Below, one piece after another: positions 17,978-26,748 of a DNA stretch of 64,000 bases. How positions within the stretch are numbered: the first letter of the stretch is position 1; each line of letters begins with the position of its first letter. The stretch comes from Agrobacterium arsenijevicii. Its GTDB lineage: Bacteria; Pseudomonadota; Alphaproteobacteria; Rhizobiales; Rhizobiaceae. Where the stretch lies: positions 124,001 through 188,000 of the forward strand of contig JWIT01000002.1 in the NCBI GenBank assembly GCA_000949895.1, written 5' to 3'. The translations under genes and the position numbers were made by a program. Below the pieces are notes generated by a model. That model did no database searches. It had not been told where the DNA came from and worked only from the letters and a program-made list of their open reading frames with translations.

Positions 17978-17991
17978 GGAATATATGTTCT
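17978..17991 (-). promoter_or_regulatory. Candidate IolR operator upstream of idhA
   Basis: GGAA-TATATG-TTCT, about 75 bp ahead of the idhA start, matches 7 of 8 defined positions of the GGAA-N6-TTCC motif reported for IolR targets in Sinorhizobium meliloti. The surrounding sequence is AT-rich, as expected for a promoter. Confidence 0.5.
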
Positions 17992-18137
17992 ATTTTGCTA
18001 GATCGACATCGGAGGCGTGTCAAGCGTTTTGACGATGGCCGGGGCGGCCGAAATTATCTCTCCGGGGAGGCTATGCGACACGGGTGGCCGTTGCGCTTAA
18101 AAAACGCTTGAGGTGGGGCGGAAGCTTGCGTCGGCGA

Positions 18138-19388
18138 TCAGTCGACGAGGGGCGCTTGAGCCGTATGTTGGGGAAGCGCATAAACCTCGACCGGGGTTTC
18201 GAGACCGCGCAGCAGCCATGGCCCCAGATTTTCCAGCCTATCCTCGTGGCCGGCCATGCGGACGAATTCTTCGGAAAAAAGCACATTGCGGCCGGTTTCC
18301 TTGGTCAGCGTTTCAAGCCGCGACGCGATGTTCACGGCAGGGCCGATGACGGTAAAATCAAGGCGAGTTTTCGAGCCGATATTGCCGTACATGACATCGC
18401 CGACATGCACGCCGATGCCGTAACCCAGAGGGTCATGGCCTTTCTCGCAATTGATGTCATTGAGGGCAACGAGACTTTTCTGGGCGCTGGCAATGGCTTT
18501 CATGAGGTTTTCGCAGGCCTGCGGGTCGCTGAGCGGGAAAATCGCCAGCAGCCCGTCGCCCATGAATTTCAGGATTTCGCCACCGAACTCCTCGATCGGA
18601 TCGCACATGGCGTCGAAATAACCGTTTAGAAGCTCGATGACGTCGTCGCGTGGCCACATGTCGGAAATATGAGTGAAGTTACGCAGGTCGCAGATCAGGA
18701 TCGCGGCGCCCACCGTTATGCCGCTGCCACGCGTCGTTGCGCCATTGAGGATTTTTTCGCCCGCATGGGGGCCAACATAGGTCTCCAGCAGGGTGCGCGT
18801 CATGCGGTTTTTCAGGCGTATTTCGCTGACCAGCGCGAGCGCCGGCAGCAGGTTTTTCAAGGCGAGGACTTCCGCTTCCGAAAAGCCGCCCGGCCGGTCG
18901 CTGGAAAACGTGGCGACATGGCGCTTGCCGAATGTATGTTCGATTGGCCACGCGAAATAATCCGTCAGCCCGTCGGCGCGCAGTTCCTCATAGATCGTAT
19001 AACCCGGCAGGTCGGTGTCGTCACCGCTCAACCGAAGGCGGATCTCGGTCGCGCCCTGATGGATGTCGTTGATGGGGCTGTTCAGATATTCGGGCGTATT
19101 CTCCGCCCCATAGCCATAGGTGGTGATCTCGGCGGCCGATATGCCGGCCTTCCACAGGATCCGCGCGCCAAGCCATTGCGGATGACGAATGCGGAAGGCA
19201 AGCGCGCCCCGCGCGACGGAAATTCCGCTCTCCCGCAACCTGTTGCAAAGCTCGAAGAATATCTCATCGATAAAACGCTGGTCCTTCGTACCGGTGACGA
19301 GCCAGTCGAGAATTTCCGTTTTTTCCGCTGGCCACAATTCATCCAGTGCTGAAGAAACCCGTTCTTCGGTGTCGAGATTAAGTGTCAT
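18138..19388 (-). CDS. Class III adenylate/guanylate cyclase
   Basis: 416 residues, cytosolic. The N-terminal ~200 residues form an unidentified (GAF-like or family-specific) regulatory region. The C-terminal catalytic domain has the two metal-binding aspartates in ILICDLRNFTHIS (about residue 240) and KFMGDGLLAIFP (about 285), and the transition-state Asn/Arg in NIASRLETL (about 367-371). A purine-specifying Lys is visible in ILKFMGD, consistent with ATP use. Rhizobia carry many such cyclases. The input signal is unknown. Confidence 0.9.
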   Translation of the reverse strand: MTLNLDTEERVSSALDELWPAEKTEILDWLVTGTKDQRFIDEIFFELCNRLRESGISVARGALAFRIRHPQWLGARILWKAGISAAEITTYGYGAENTPEYLNSPINDIHQGATEIRLRLSGDDTDLPGYTIYEELRADGLTDYFAWPIEHTFGKRHVATFSSDRPGGFSEAEVLALKNLLPALALVSEIRLKNRMTRTLLETYVGPHAGEKILNGATTRGSGITVGAAILICDLRNFTHISDMWPRDDVIELLNGYFDAMCDPIEEFGGEILKFMGDGLLAIFPLSDPQACENLMKAIASAQKSLVALNDINCEKGHDPLGYGIGVHVGDVMYGNIGSKTRLDFTVIGPAVNIASRLETLTKETGRNVLFSEEFVRMAGHEDRLENLGPWLLRGLETPVEVYALPQHTAQAPLVD

Positions 19389-19615
19389 GGCAGGATTCCG
19401 GAGGTTGTTGCTGCTCTCGTGCGGGCGGGCCAGATGCCGAACGTGGTCCGTGGTGCGGACATCATGTGGTGCCGGGTAACGGAAATGTTAAGAGAGCGGA
19501 GCGGAAAATGTTCCGGAGGAACCGGCGGCGTTCAGCCGGTTACGCGCGCCGCCCGGATGTTGCCGTGAACATCGTCCCGGCGGCGCTGAGATTTGGCTCG
19601 GATCGTTGTGAACGA

Positions 19616-19846
19616 TCAGATAACGGTTTCGACAGGAATATGCAGGGCGGCGGCAACGCGCCTGATGCGCGACGGATCGCTATCCGTACCCTCTTCGAGA
19701 GCGCGGATTTCGCTGGTCGTCAGGCCACAGGTAATGGCGAGCTGTTCGATGGTATATCCGGCGAGATTGCGCGCCGTCAGAACCTTTCGGGCGAAAGGAG
19801 CATCTGTTTCGTGATCGGAATTGGGCTGTGAGACTGAAATTGTCAT
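19616..19846 (-). CDS. Small helix-turn-helix protein (Xre-like)
   Basis: 76 residues. ARNLAGYTIEQLAITCGLTT followed by SEIRALEEGTDSDPSRIRRV reads as an Xre/Cro-type helix-turn-helix domain occupying nearly the whole protein. It stands alone between the cyclase gene and a DUF1612 gene, with about 230-250 bp of apparently empty sequence on each side. Its target is unknown. No toxin partner is visible next to it. Confidence 0.7.
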   Translation of the reverse strand: MTISVSQPNSDHETDAPFARKVLTARNLAGYTIEQLAITCGLTTSEIRALEEGTDSDPSRIRRVAAALHIPVETVI

Positions 19847-20093
19847 TTTTTTGCATCTCCCTCATGGTGGACACTTTAATGCGGGTGGCAAAAAAAGGTT
19901 GCCAGAGCCGAATGCGGCCGCGTTGCCGGAGAAAAATCGTTGCTGCAACGCAGCGAGAACATAGCCGCTTCACCCACCTACGCAATAGTTAAATTTTGTT
20001 AAGTTTCGTGATCGCGGCATTTTTCAGCCGGAAAAGGGGTCGAAAAAATATGATTTTTCGGAGTTTTAGCGGATTAAGGCAGAGCGCAGTACA

Positions 20094-21209
20094 CTAAAGC
20101 ATACCCCAGGCGCGGAAGCGGCCACGGCCGGTAACCTCCCGTAATTCCAGCTGATTGGCGAGCCCGATGGCCCCTTGCGGCGTGGTGCCGAGTTCCTTGA
20201 CGATCATCGCTGCCGAGACCACCGGCCGGGAGACCACCAGCTCCACCAGCTCGGGCAGGCGCGAAGACGAGCGCCGGCCGGCCAGTTTGCGCATCATGCG
20301 TTCTCTGGCGTGGGTCAGCCTGTCATGTTCCTTCATGCTGGCCAGAGCGGCTTCGTAAAAACTGTCGAGGAGGGCCAAGAGGCGTTGTGTCTGGTTTCTG
20401 GCATGCCGACGCTCGCGGGGGACTGCGCGAAGACCGGCGCTGAGTGCCGGCAGGTGATCGGGCGCGACGGCCCCATCGCGCAGAAAAGCGGCGGCCATAA
20501 GCCTGCCGAGCCAGGGGCTGCGTTGCAGAACCTCGATCATGTTCCAGGCATCCAGCAGGATTGCGGTCCGCAGGATCGCCGGCAGTTCGTCCGTCCGGCC
20601 GTGGACCTGCCGCCATTCTTGCAGCCTTTCCTCCTCGTCCCAATCGGGATCGTTGACCATTGGATTGCCTTCGTCCCGATGTGTCTCGGGCGGTAGCGCG
20701 TTGCCGGCAGTGATCGCGTTCAGCGTGGCAGCACTTCGCGCCAGAAGCGCGTCCAACTCGGAGAAGGCCCCATCCAGCGGTGTTTCCCCGTCTGTGTCGA
20801 CCTCTTCATCGCCGGAATGATCCACGGTTTCCGGGGTAAATGCCGTCTCGTCGGCGGCAATTGCCATCCTGCCGCGCAGGCGGGAAAGACCCGGTGCAGT
20901 GAAGGCCCAGCCTGGCGCGTTGGAAAAAATCAGCCGTCTCGACCGGAGAATCCGGTGCGCCGCCGTCATTTCATGGGTGGGCGCCCGCACATCCATATGG
21001 GCGTCATGCAGGACGAGATCTTCCATATGGACGAGTTCACCATCGACCCACATGGAGGAAATCGCATCGGTAAAATCCTGTCTCTCGATGAAACCGTGTT
21101 TCATCGGTGACCGGCTTATCCGCTCGTCCAGCCGCGCCAGCGCTTCGCCCGCGCGGGCGGCGGCAATGAGAAGCTTTTCGATCTGGATGTCCGATATATC
21201 GTAAATCAT
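20094..21209 (-). CDS. DUF1612 / RHE_PE00001-type protein
   Basis: 371 residues. The N-terminal region (ARLDERISRSPMKHGFIERQDF, split by family-specific residues) resembles the helical N-terminus of Fic-associated proteins. The middle is acidic. The C-terminal ~60 residues (SRLPELVELVVSRPVVSAAM then IVKELGTTPQGAIGLANQLE) form a helix-turn-helix of the DUF1612 type. I know this family mainly from rhizobial plasmids, often as a single-copy gene of unknown function. It is divergent from the transporter gene. Confidence 0.75.
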   Translation of the reverse strand: MIYDISDIQIEKLLIAAARAGEALARLDERISRSPMKHGFIERQDFTDAISSMWVDGELVHMEDLVLHDAHMDVRAPTHEMTAAHRILRSRRLIFSNAPGWAFTAPGLSRLRGRMAIAADETAFTPETVDHSGDEEVDTDGETPLDGAFSELDALLARSAATLNAITAGNALPPETHRDEGNPMVNDPDWDEEERLQEWRQVHGRTDELPAILRTAILLDAWNMIEVLQRSPWLGRLMAAAFLRDGAVAPDHLPALSAGLRAVPRERRHARNQTQRLLALLDSFYEAALASMKEHDRLTHARERMMRKLAGRRSSSRLPELVELVVSRPVVSAAMIVKELGTTPQGAIGLANQLELREVTGRGRFRAWGML

Positions 21210-21299
21210 TGATATTTTTTAGTTTGAGCACGGCCGGGTGACAAGGTGGCTTGCATTGGTCCGGTGCGGAAGATGGGAGGCCAGGGCGTCCGTCACTAT

Positions 21300-21331
21300 G
21301 CTGCATTGCAGCGTAAACTTGCGCATTGCAA
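21300..21331. promoter_or_regulatory. Two GCATTGCA palindromes 20 bp apart upstream of the KgtP-type gene
   Basis: GCTGCATTGCAGC (21300-21312) is a perfect interrupted palindrome and TTGCGCATTGCAA (21319-21331) a near-perfect one. They share GCATTGCA with a 20-bp repeat distance, that is, two helical turns. A weaker TTGCATTGG lies further upstream at about 21251. They sit about 95-125 bp before the transporter start and look like a tandem repressor site. Confidence 0.5.
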
Positions 21332-21424
21332 TATGCCGGGTATATACCCCCTCCGAGAGCGACAAATTATCACACCTTCCGTTCGCCCTTCCATCTCCAG
21401 GCGAAGATGAATTGGAGTCAACCC

Positions 21425-22738
21425 GTGAATATTATGGCAAATGGTCCCGCCGCGGCACCGGATCAGAAAACCCGTTTGAAATCCATTATCGGTGGATCGG
21501 CGGGCAACCTCGTCGAATGGTACGACTGGTACGTCTATTCGGCCTTCACTCTTTATTTCGCACCGGTGTTTTTCCCCTCCGGAAACCAGACCGCCGAATT
21601 GCTGAGCGCCGCCGCCGTGTTCGCCGTTGGCTTTCTGATGCGGCCCATCGGGGCGTGGTTCATGGGAACCTATGCCGACCGCAAGGGCCGCAAGGCTGGC
21701 CTGACATTGTCCGTTACCTTGATGTGCCTCGGCTCGCTGCTGATCGCGATTACGCCCGGCCATGAGACGATCGGTATTGCAGCACCCGCCATTCTGGTGT
21801 TCGCGCGTCTTCTGCAAGGCATCAGCGTCGGCGGCGAATATGGCGCCAGCGCGACATATCTCAGCGAAATGGCCGGCAAGAACCGTCGCGGCTTCTTCTC
21901 CAGCTTCCAGTATGTGACGTTGATTTCCGGCCAGCTTCTGGCGCTGGCGGTGCTTTTGGTCCTGCAGCGGGTTCTGACACCGGAACAACTCGGCTCCTGG
22001 GGTTGGCGCATTCCCTTCTTCATCGGCGGCGTTCTTGCGATTGCGGTGTTTTACATCCGTCGTGGTCTCGCCGAGACGCAGTCCTTTGCAAACGCCAAGG
22101 CGGGCGCAGCAGACAAGCCGAAATCCAGCGGATGGGCACTGTTCAAGCACTATCCGCGGGAGGCGCTGATGGTCATGGCGTTGACATCAGGCGGCACGCT
22201 CGCCTTTTACGCCTATACGACCTATCTGCAGAAATTCCTCGTCAATACCTCCGGCTTCAGCAAGGAAAGCGCGACTGAAATCACCACGGCGGCACTCTTC
22301 GTCTTCATGCTGTGCCAGCCGATCGCCGGGGCGCTGTCCGACAAGGTCGGTCGCAAGCCGCTGATGGTGGGCTTCGGTATTCTCGGAACGCTGTTCACTT
22401 ATCTCATCTTCACCACGCTGGCGACGACGACCGATCCGATCATGGCTTTCGCTCTCGTTCTGGTCGGCCTGCTGATCGTCACCGGCTACACGTCCATCAA
22501 TGCCGTGGTGAAGGCGGAAATGTTTCCCGCCCATATCCGGGCGCTCGGCGTTGCTCTGCCCTATGCGCTGGCGAACACCATATTCGGCGGAACGGCGGAA
22601 TTCGTTGCCTTGAAGTTCAAGCAGATCGGCCACGAAAACTGGTTCTTCTGGTATGTGACGATCATGATTGCACTGTCGCTGGTGGTTTATGTGAAGATGC
22701 GCGATACGCGCGATCACAGCCATATCCACGAGGATTGA
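21425..22738 (+). CDS. kgtP: KgtP-like dicarboxylate/alpha-ketoglutarate MFS transporter
   Basis: About 437 residues from a GTG at 21425, chosen because GGAG lies 7 nt upstream; ATGs at 21434 and 21407 are alternatives. A 12-helix metabolite:H+ symporter. Visible are GNLVEWYDWYVYSAF at the first helix, GTYADRKGRKAGL between helices 2 and 3, and RLLQGISVGGEYGAS in helix 4, all typical of the MHS subfamily that includes KgtP. Alpha-ketoglutarate is the best guess for substrate; related acids are possible. A strong terminator follows. Confidence 0.85.
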   Translation: MNIMANGPAAAPDQKTRLKSIIGGSAGNLVEWYDWYVYSAFTLYFAPVFFPSGNQTAELLSAAAVFAVGFLMRPIGAWFMGTYADRKGRKAGLTLSVTLMCLGSLLIAITPGHETIGIAAPAILVFARLLQGISVGGEYGASATYLSEMAGKNRRGFFSSFQYVTLISGQLLALAVLLVLQRVLTPEQLGSWGWRIPFFIGGVLAIAVFYIRRGLAETQSFANAKAGAADKPKSSGWALFKHYPREALMVMALTSGGTLAFYAYTTYLQKFLVNTSGFSKESATEITTAALFVFMLCQPIAGALSDKVGRKPLMVGFGILGTLFTYLIFTTLATTTDPIMAFALVLVGLLIVTGYTSINAVVKAEMFPAHIRALGVALPYALANTIFGGTAEFVALKFKQIGHENWFFWYVTIMIALSLVVYVKMRDTRDHSHIHED

Positions 22739-22760
22739 GCGATCAAAATTTATACCAACG

Positions 22761-22789
22761 AAAGCCCCGTCCTCTGGCGGGGCTTTTTT
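22761..22789. terminator. Bidirectional intrinsic terminator
   Basis: AAAGCCCCG(T) pairs with CGGGGCTTT around a short CCTCTGG loop and is followed by a T-run on + and a matching A-run on the 5' side, so it works for both strands. It lies between kgtP (+) and the sensor kinase gene (-). Confidence 0.9.
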
Positions 22790-22802
22790 GTTTTCAGGGG
22801 AT

Positions 22803-24140
22803 TCAGGCGGCTTCGACCGGAAGCACGATGCGGGCCTCGAACCCATCCTGTCTGCCCGGTGCCGGAGATGAAAGCACCAGTTCGCCGCCAATCTGTTCCA
22901 TCAGGCTTTTGACGATGGCAAGCCCAAGCCCTGTGCCGTCCGCTTCGGAAGGACCTCTGACAAAACGTGTCGTCAGTTTGGGAAGCAGCGCCTTGTCGAT
23001 GACCGCGCCGGAATTGATGACGCGGATCGTGCCGTTCTCTTCGGCCAGTATCTGCACCGGGCTTTCCGCCGGGCTGTGGATCAGGGCATTTTCGAGAAGG
23101 TTGCGCACGATGATACCGAAGGCATCCGTGCCCAGCTTGCAGTAAAGGCCGCCTTCGCAGCGATTGGTGAAGCGGATACGGGACGTGCCGATCGCCGTTC
23201 TCATCATGTCGTCGATGACGAGTTCGAGAACGGGGATCAGGTCGGTCGCCGTATCGGTTACCCCGATCCGTGCTTCCGCACGCGACATCTGCAGCAGTTT
23301 TTCGGCGAGATGGCCAAGATGCAGCAGTGATTTTTCGATATTTTCCACGCGTGGCGCAAGTTCGGGCGGAATATCGGCGTGCAGCCGCTGCGCCTGCGCC
23401 AGCGCGCCGGCAATCGGTGTGCGCAATTCATGGGCGCTGTTGGCGGTAAATTCCCGTTCCGCCTCGATTGTCGATCTCAGCCTTCTCAGCAGCAGATTGA
23501 CCGACCGGGCGATCGGGTGGAGTTCGGCCGGAAACGGCTGGGTTTCCACAGGTGCGAGATTGCCGCCGTCCTTTCTCCCGATCTCGTCGCGCAGCGTCTG
23601 TATCGGTTGCAGGGTTTTCCGCACCACGACGATGACGGCGAAGATGCTGGCGGGGATAAGAATGAGAACGGGGAGCAAAAGTGCGGTACCCGCTTCCTCG
23701 ATCGCCTCACGTCGGTTGGCGAAGGCATCGGCGACCTGGAGGAAATAATTTCCGTCCGGTGTCGCGACCGTATAGATGCGCTTTGTGGCTGTTTCGGAAA
23801 AACCGGGATCGAGCGAGACCTCGAAAGGTTCGGTCGAGCTGTCGTGCGAATGTAATACGACCTGTCCTTCGCGGTCGCGAACCTGATAGGTCAGATATTC
23901 CGCCGCATGCGCCGACTGGTTGAGTTTTTGCGAGGCGGGGCCAGTGTTGTTTTCCCTGAGATCGTCCACCAGCAGCGGCAGCAGCCTTTCGGCGGTTTCC
24001 TCGACGCCGGAGTCGAAAATCTCGGCGAACTCGTCCTGCATCACCATGACGCCAAGTCCGCAGGCGATAAGCCAGGATACGGCGACGACGCTGGTCAGCG
24101 CCGTGACGAGCTTGCGGGTCATGCTGGTCGGTCTGGCCAT
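22803..24140 (-). CDS. Sensor histidine kinase (PmrB/QseC-like)
   Basis: 445 residues with two membrane helices (about 10-32 and 150-173) flanking a periplasmic sensor of ~115 residues, then HAMP-like and kinase domains. The phosphorylated histidine is in NSAHELRTPIAG (about residue 240), the N-box in RNLLENALIHSP, and the G-box in GTGLGLAIVKSL. It is the third gene after eptA and the response regulator, an order resembling pmrC-pmrA-pmrB. It probably senses envelope stress or cationic peptides; the signal is inferred from context. Confidence 0.9.
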   Translation of the reverse strand: MARPTSMTRKLVTALTSVVAVSWLIACGLGVMVMQDEFAEIFDSGVEETAERLLPLLVDDLRENNTGPASQKLNQSAHAAEYLTYQVRDREGQVVLHSHDSSTEPFEVSLDPGFSETATKRIYTVATPDGNYFLQVADAFANRREAIEEAGTALLLPVLILIPASIFAVIVVVRKTLQPIQTLRDEIGRKDGGNLAPVETQPFPAELHPIARSVNLLLRRLRSTIEAEREFTANSAHELRTPIAGALAQAQRLHADIPPELAPRVENIEKSLLHLGHLAEKLLQMSRAEARIGVTDTATDLIPVLELVIDDMMRTAIGTSRIRFTNRCEGGLYCKLGTDAFGIIVRNLLENALIHSPAESPVQILAEENGTIRVINSGAVIDKALLPKLTTRFVRGPSEADGTGLGLAIVKSLMEQIGGELVLSSPAPGRQDGFEARIVLPVEAA

Positions 24141-24162
24141 CTCTGCCTACTTGTAATTCTGC

Positions 24163-24816
24163 TTACCTGATGGTGTAGCCGACGCCGCGCACGGTCTCGA
24201 CGCGGTCATGGCCGATTTTCTTGCGCAGCCGGCTGATATAGACCTCGACCGTGTTGCTCTCTATTTCAGCGCCGAATTCGTAGAGCGTGTCGTGCAATTG
24301 CGATTTCGAAACGACCGCGCCGGGATGTTCGACCAGCTTTTCAAGCACGGCCCATTCTCTGGCGCTGAGCGTCTGCGCCGTTCCGTCGACGACGATATTG
24401 CGCGCTACCTGGTTGATTTCGATGCCCGGCAGGCGGATGACGGGGGCGGAACGCCCCTCGTAACGCCGCGAGACCGCCAGCATGCGCGCCGAAAGCTCGT
24501 TGAGATCGAAGGGCTTGACCAGATAGTCGTCCGCGCCGGCATTCAGCCCGGCAATTCTGTCGGAGACCTGATCGTGCGCCGTCAGAATGATAACCGGTGT
24601 CGAGTCGTCACGGTTGCGCAGCGATTGCAGAAGGGTAATACCCTCGCCATCCGGCAACCGCATGTCGAGCAGGATCAGGCCGTAAGCCATGGTCAGCGTC
24701 GCCGCCGTGGCATCATCCAGCATCTTGAACCAGTCGACTGCGTGGCCAGCCGCAGCGACATGGTCCCGCAGCGCCTCTCCCAGCACATGATCGTCTTCAA
24801 CAAGCAGAACCCGCAA
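24163..24816 (-). CDS. OmpR/PmrA-family response regulator
   Basis: 217 residues. Receiver domain with phosphorylation Asp in LILLDMRLPDGEG (about residue 51), the acidic pair VEDDH at the N-terminus and Lys in DDYLVKPFDLNEL. The C-terminal winged helix contains LSAREWAVLEKL and SNTVEVYISRLRKKIG. It is separated from the sensor gene by 22 bp and follows eptA by 65 bp. Likely targets include the eptA promoter, where an 11-bp-period direct repeat is present. Confidence 0.92.
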   Translation of the reverse strand: MRVLLVEDDHVLGEALRDHVAAAGHAVDWFKMLDDATAATLTMAYGLILLDMRLPDGEGITLLQSLRNRDDSTPVIILTAHDQVSDRIAGLNAGADDYLVKPFDLNELSARMLAVSRRYEGRSAPVIRLPGIEINQVARNIVVDGTAQTLSAREWAVLEKLVEHPGAVVSKSQLHDTLYEFGAEIESNTVEVYISRLRKKIGHDRVETVRGVGYTIR

Positions 24817-24881
24817 GACAGCTCCTTTATCGCGTCGTCCTGCGTATCGCTTTCACGGGATAAGCGTCAAGCACTGTCTGT

Positions 24882-26537
24882 TCAGCTATTCTGGCGCTGG
24901 GTACAGCTGCCGAACACGTCCTGCGAGGAATCGTAGACGGAAGTGGAGACGTTCATCATTCCAAGGATGCTGTGGAAATAATTGTCGTGGGAGCGACCGC
25001 CCTTTGCTGCACCTTTCGCAAGGCAGGCCCGATCCAGTCCCATGGATTTGGCAAAATCGTCGTCGAACCAGACGAGAAACGGCACATGTGTCTGCTGGTC
25101 GGGCGCAAGCAGATAGGGCGCGCCGTGCAGATAGACGCCGTTCTCGCCAAGCGATTCACCGTGGTCCGAGGCATAGATCATGCCCGTTGCCAGCTTGTTC
25201 GAGCGCGCCTTCAGCTTGTCGATGACGGTCGCCAGGAAATGATCGGTGTAGAGAAGCGTGTTGTCGTAGGAATTCACGATCTCGGCGTCGGTGCAATTGC
25301 CAAGTTCGGCGGTCCGGCAGTCCGGGGTGAATTTGCGGAATTCGTCGGTGTAGCGCAGATAATAGGTCGGCCCATGGCTACCCATCTGGTGCAGCACGAT
25401 GACGCTGTCCTTCTTGACGTTGTCGAGCCAGGCGTCGAGCTTGTCGTAGAAAATGTCGTCGCGGCATTCGCCACCGGTGCAGAAGCGGGCGTCATTGGTG
25501 GAAGGCAGGTCCAAAAAGGGAATGCGGTCGGCCACGTTCTTGCTGCCGGTATTGTTGTCCAGCCAGGTTGCGCCGACACCGGCATGAACGAGAACGTCCA
25601 TGACGTTTTCGTTGGCGAGCGCCTTCTTGTGGCTGTACTCCGAACGCGGGAATTTCGAGAACATGCAGGGAATGGAAATCGCCGTCGCGGTGCCGCAGCT
25701 CGTCGTGTTCGGGAAATAGATCACATCGCGCTTTGCCAGTTCGGGGTTGGTGTCGCGCCCATAGCCGTTCAGGGAAAAGTTCGCGGCGCGGGCGGTCTCG
25801 CCCGCCACGATGACGGTGATGCGCGGCTTGTGGATGCCGCCCAGCGCCGGCAGAACCTTCGCATCCGTGCCGATCGGGCTTACCTGTATGTCAGCTTCCG
25901 TTTTGGCCTGCGTCAAATAATGAACGGTGGATATGATCGGCGACAATGGATTGGCGCTTTTGACGATATCCTTGTGCTGGCGCACGGCAGTGGTGAATGT
26001 TTTGGAATTCGCGAAACTGATGATGCCGGCAACGGTGAGACAGATCAGGATGCTGATGGTGTTCCACAGCAGCTTGCCGAGGATCGGCCGATGCCGAACG
26101 CGGACGGCAATGATGACGAGCGACGGCACAAGCCCATAGATTGCCAGATGCCAGAGAAAGCCCGGCGTCATCAGGTTGCCCGCTTCTGCCCGTGTCGTCT
26201 CCATGGCGTTACGGATCATGTCGCTGTCGATGATGATGCCGTATCGATCCATGAACCAGGAGGCTGCGGCCGCGGCAAATACCAGCAGGATCAGAAACGG
26301 CTTGATGAGATATTTGGCGGAAAAAATCGTGATGAGGGCACCGAAAAGAGCCGCCATGGCAACATAAAGCCCGACGATGGCGACCGGATAGGCGGAAAGA
26401 TAGGTGTGAACCTTCGACCAGAACGTCTGGTTCGTGAAAAACAGCAGATAGGCCGACGTCAGCAGACAGAGCGGCACACTGCCGATTTCCGGACGAAAAT
26501 TTACAGTTCCTGTCGCTTTCGCGGAAAAAATAGCCAA
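24882..26537 (-). CDS. eptA: Lipid A phosphoethanolamine transferase
   Basis: 551 residues with about five N-terminal membrane helices and a periplasmic sulfatase-fold domain. The catalytic Thr is in NTTSCGTATAISIPCMFS (about 277). The zinc ligands are in VAGETAR (about 240), YASDHGESLGENG (about 450) and the following histidine region. Cysteine pairs fit the disulfide pattern of EptA/MCR enzymes. It transfers phosphoethanolamine from phosphatidylethanolamine to lipid A and so lowers sensitivity to cationic peptides. It is the first gene of a three-gene operon with its likely two-component regulators. Confidence 0.93.
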   Translation of the reverse strand: MAIFSAKATGTVNFRPEIGSVPLCLLTSAYLLFFTNQTFWSKVHTYLSAYPVAIVGLYVAMAALFGALITIFSAKYLIKPFLILLVFAAAAASWFMDRYGIIIDSDMIRNAMETTRAEAGNLMTPGFLWHLAIYGLVPSLVIIAVRVRHRPILGKLLWNTISILICLTVAGIISFANSKTFTTAVRQHKDIVKSANPLSPIISTVHYLTQAKTEADIQVSPIGTDAKVLPALGGIHKPRITVIVAGETARAANFSLNGYGRDTNPELAKRDVIYFPNTTSCGTATAISIPCMFSKFPRSEYSHKKALANENVMDVLVHAGVGATWLDNNTGSKNVADRIPFLDLPSTNDARFCTGGECRDDIFYDKLDAWLDNVKKDSVIVLHQMGSHGPTYYLRYTDEFRKFTPDCRTAELGNCTDAEIVNSYDNTLLYTDHFLATVIDKLKARSNKLATGMIYASDHGESLGENGVYLHGAPYLLAPDQQTHVPFLVWFDDDFAKSMGLDRACLAKGAAKGGRSHDNYFHSILGMMNVSTSVYDSSQDVFGSCTQRQNS

Positions 26538-26663
26538 TATCAGGTCCCACCGGTTTCATAAGAGCGGGCGCAAGCAAAGATGGTGCTTGAGCGCCCGTAT
26601 TTGAGCTGCCTCAGAGGCTAATTGATGGCGGTTGCATCATTTAGCTGACGTCAACCTGAATGA

Positions 26664-26681
26664 TTGTCATATATTTGTCAT
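26664..26681 (-). promoter_or_regulatory. Direct repeat with 11-bp period upstream of eptA, candidate response-regulator site
   Basis: TTGTCAT occurs at 26664-26670 and again at 26675-26681 (ATGACAA twice on the minus strand), giving an 11-bp period as used by OmpR/PmrA-family dimers. It lies about 130 bp ahead of the eptA start, and a TTGACG element follows it on the minus strand. Confidence 0.5.
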
Positions 26682-26748
26682 GTTGCGCCGCGTCATTCGG
26701 TGACGATTGGGTTTTAGAGTCGATGACCAGATGGCGATGGAGTGTCAC

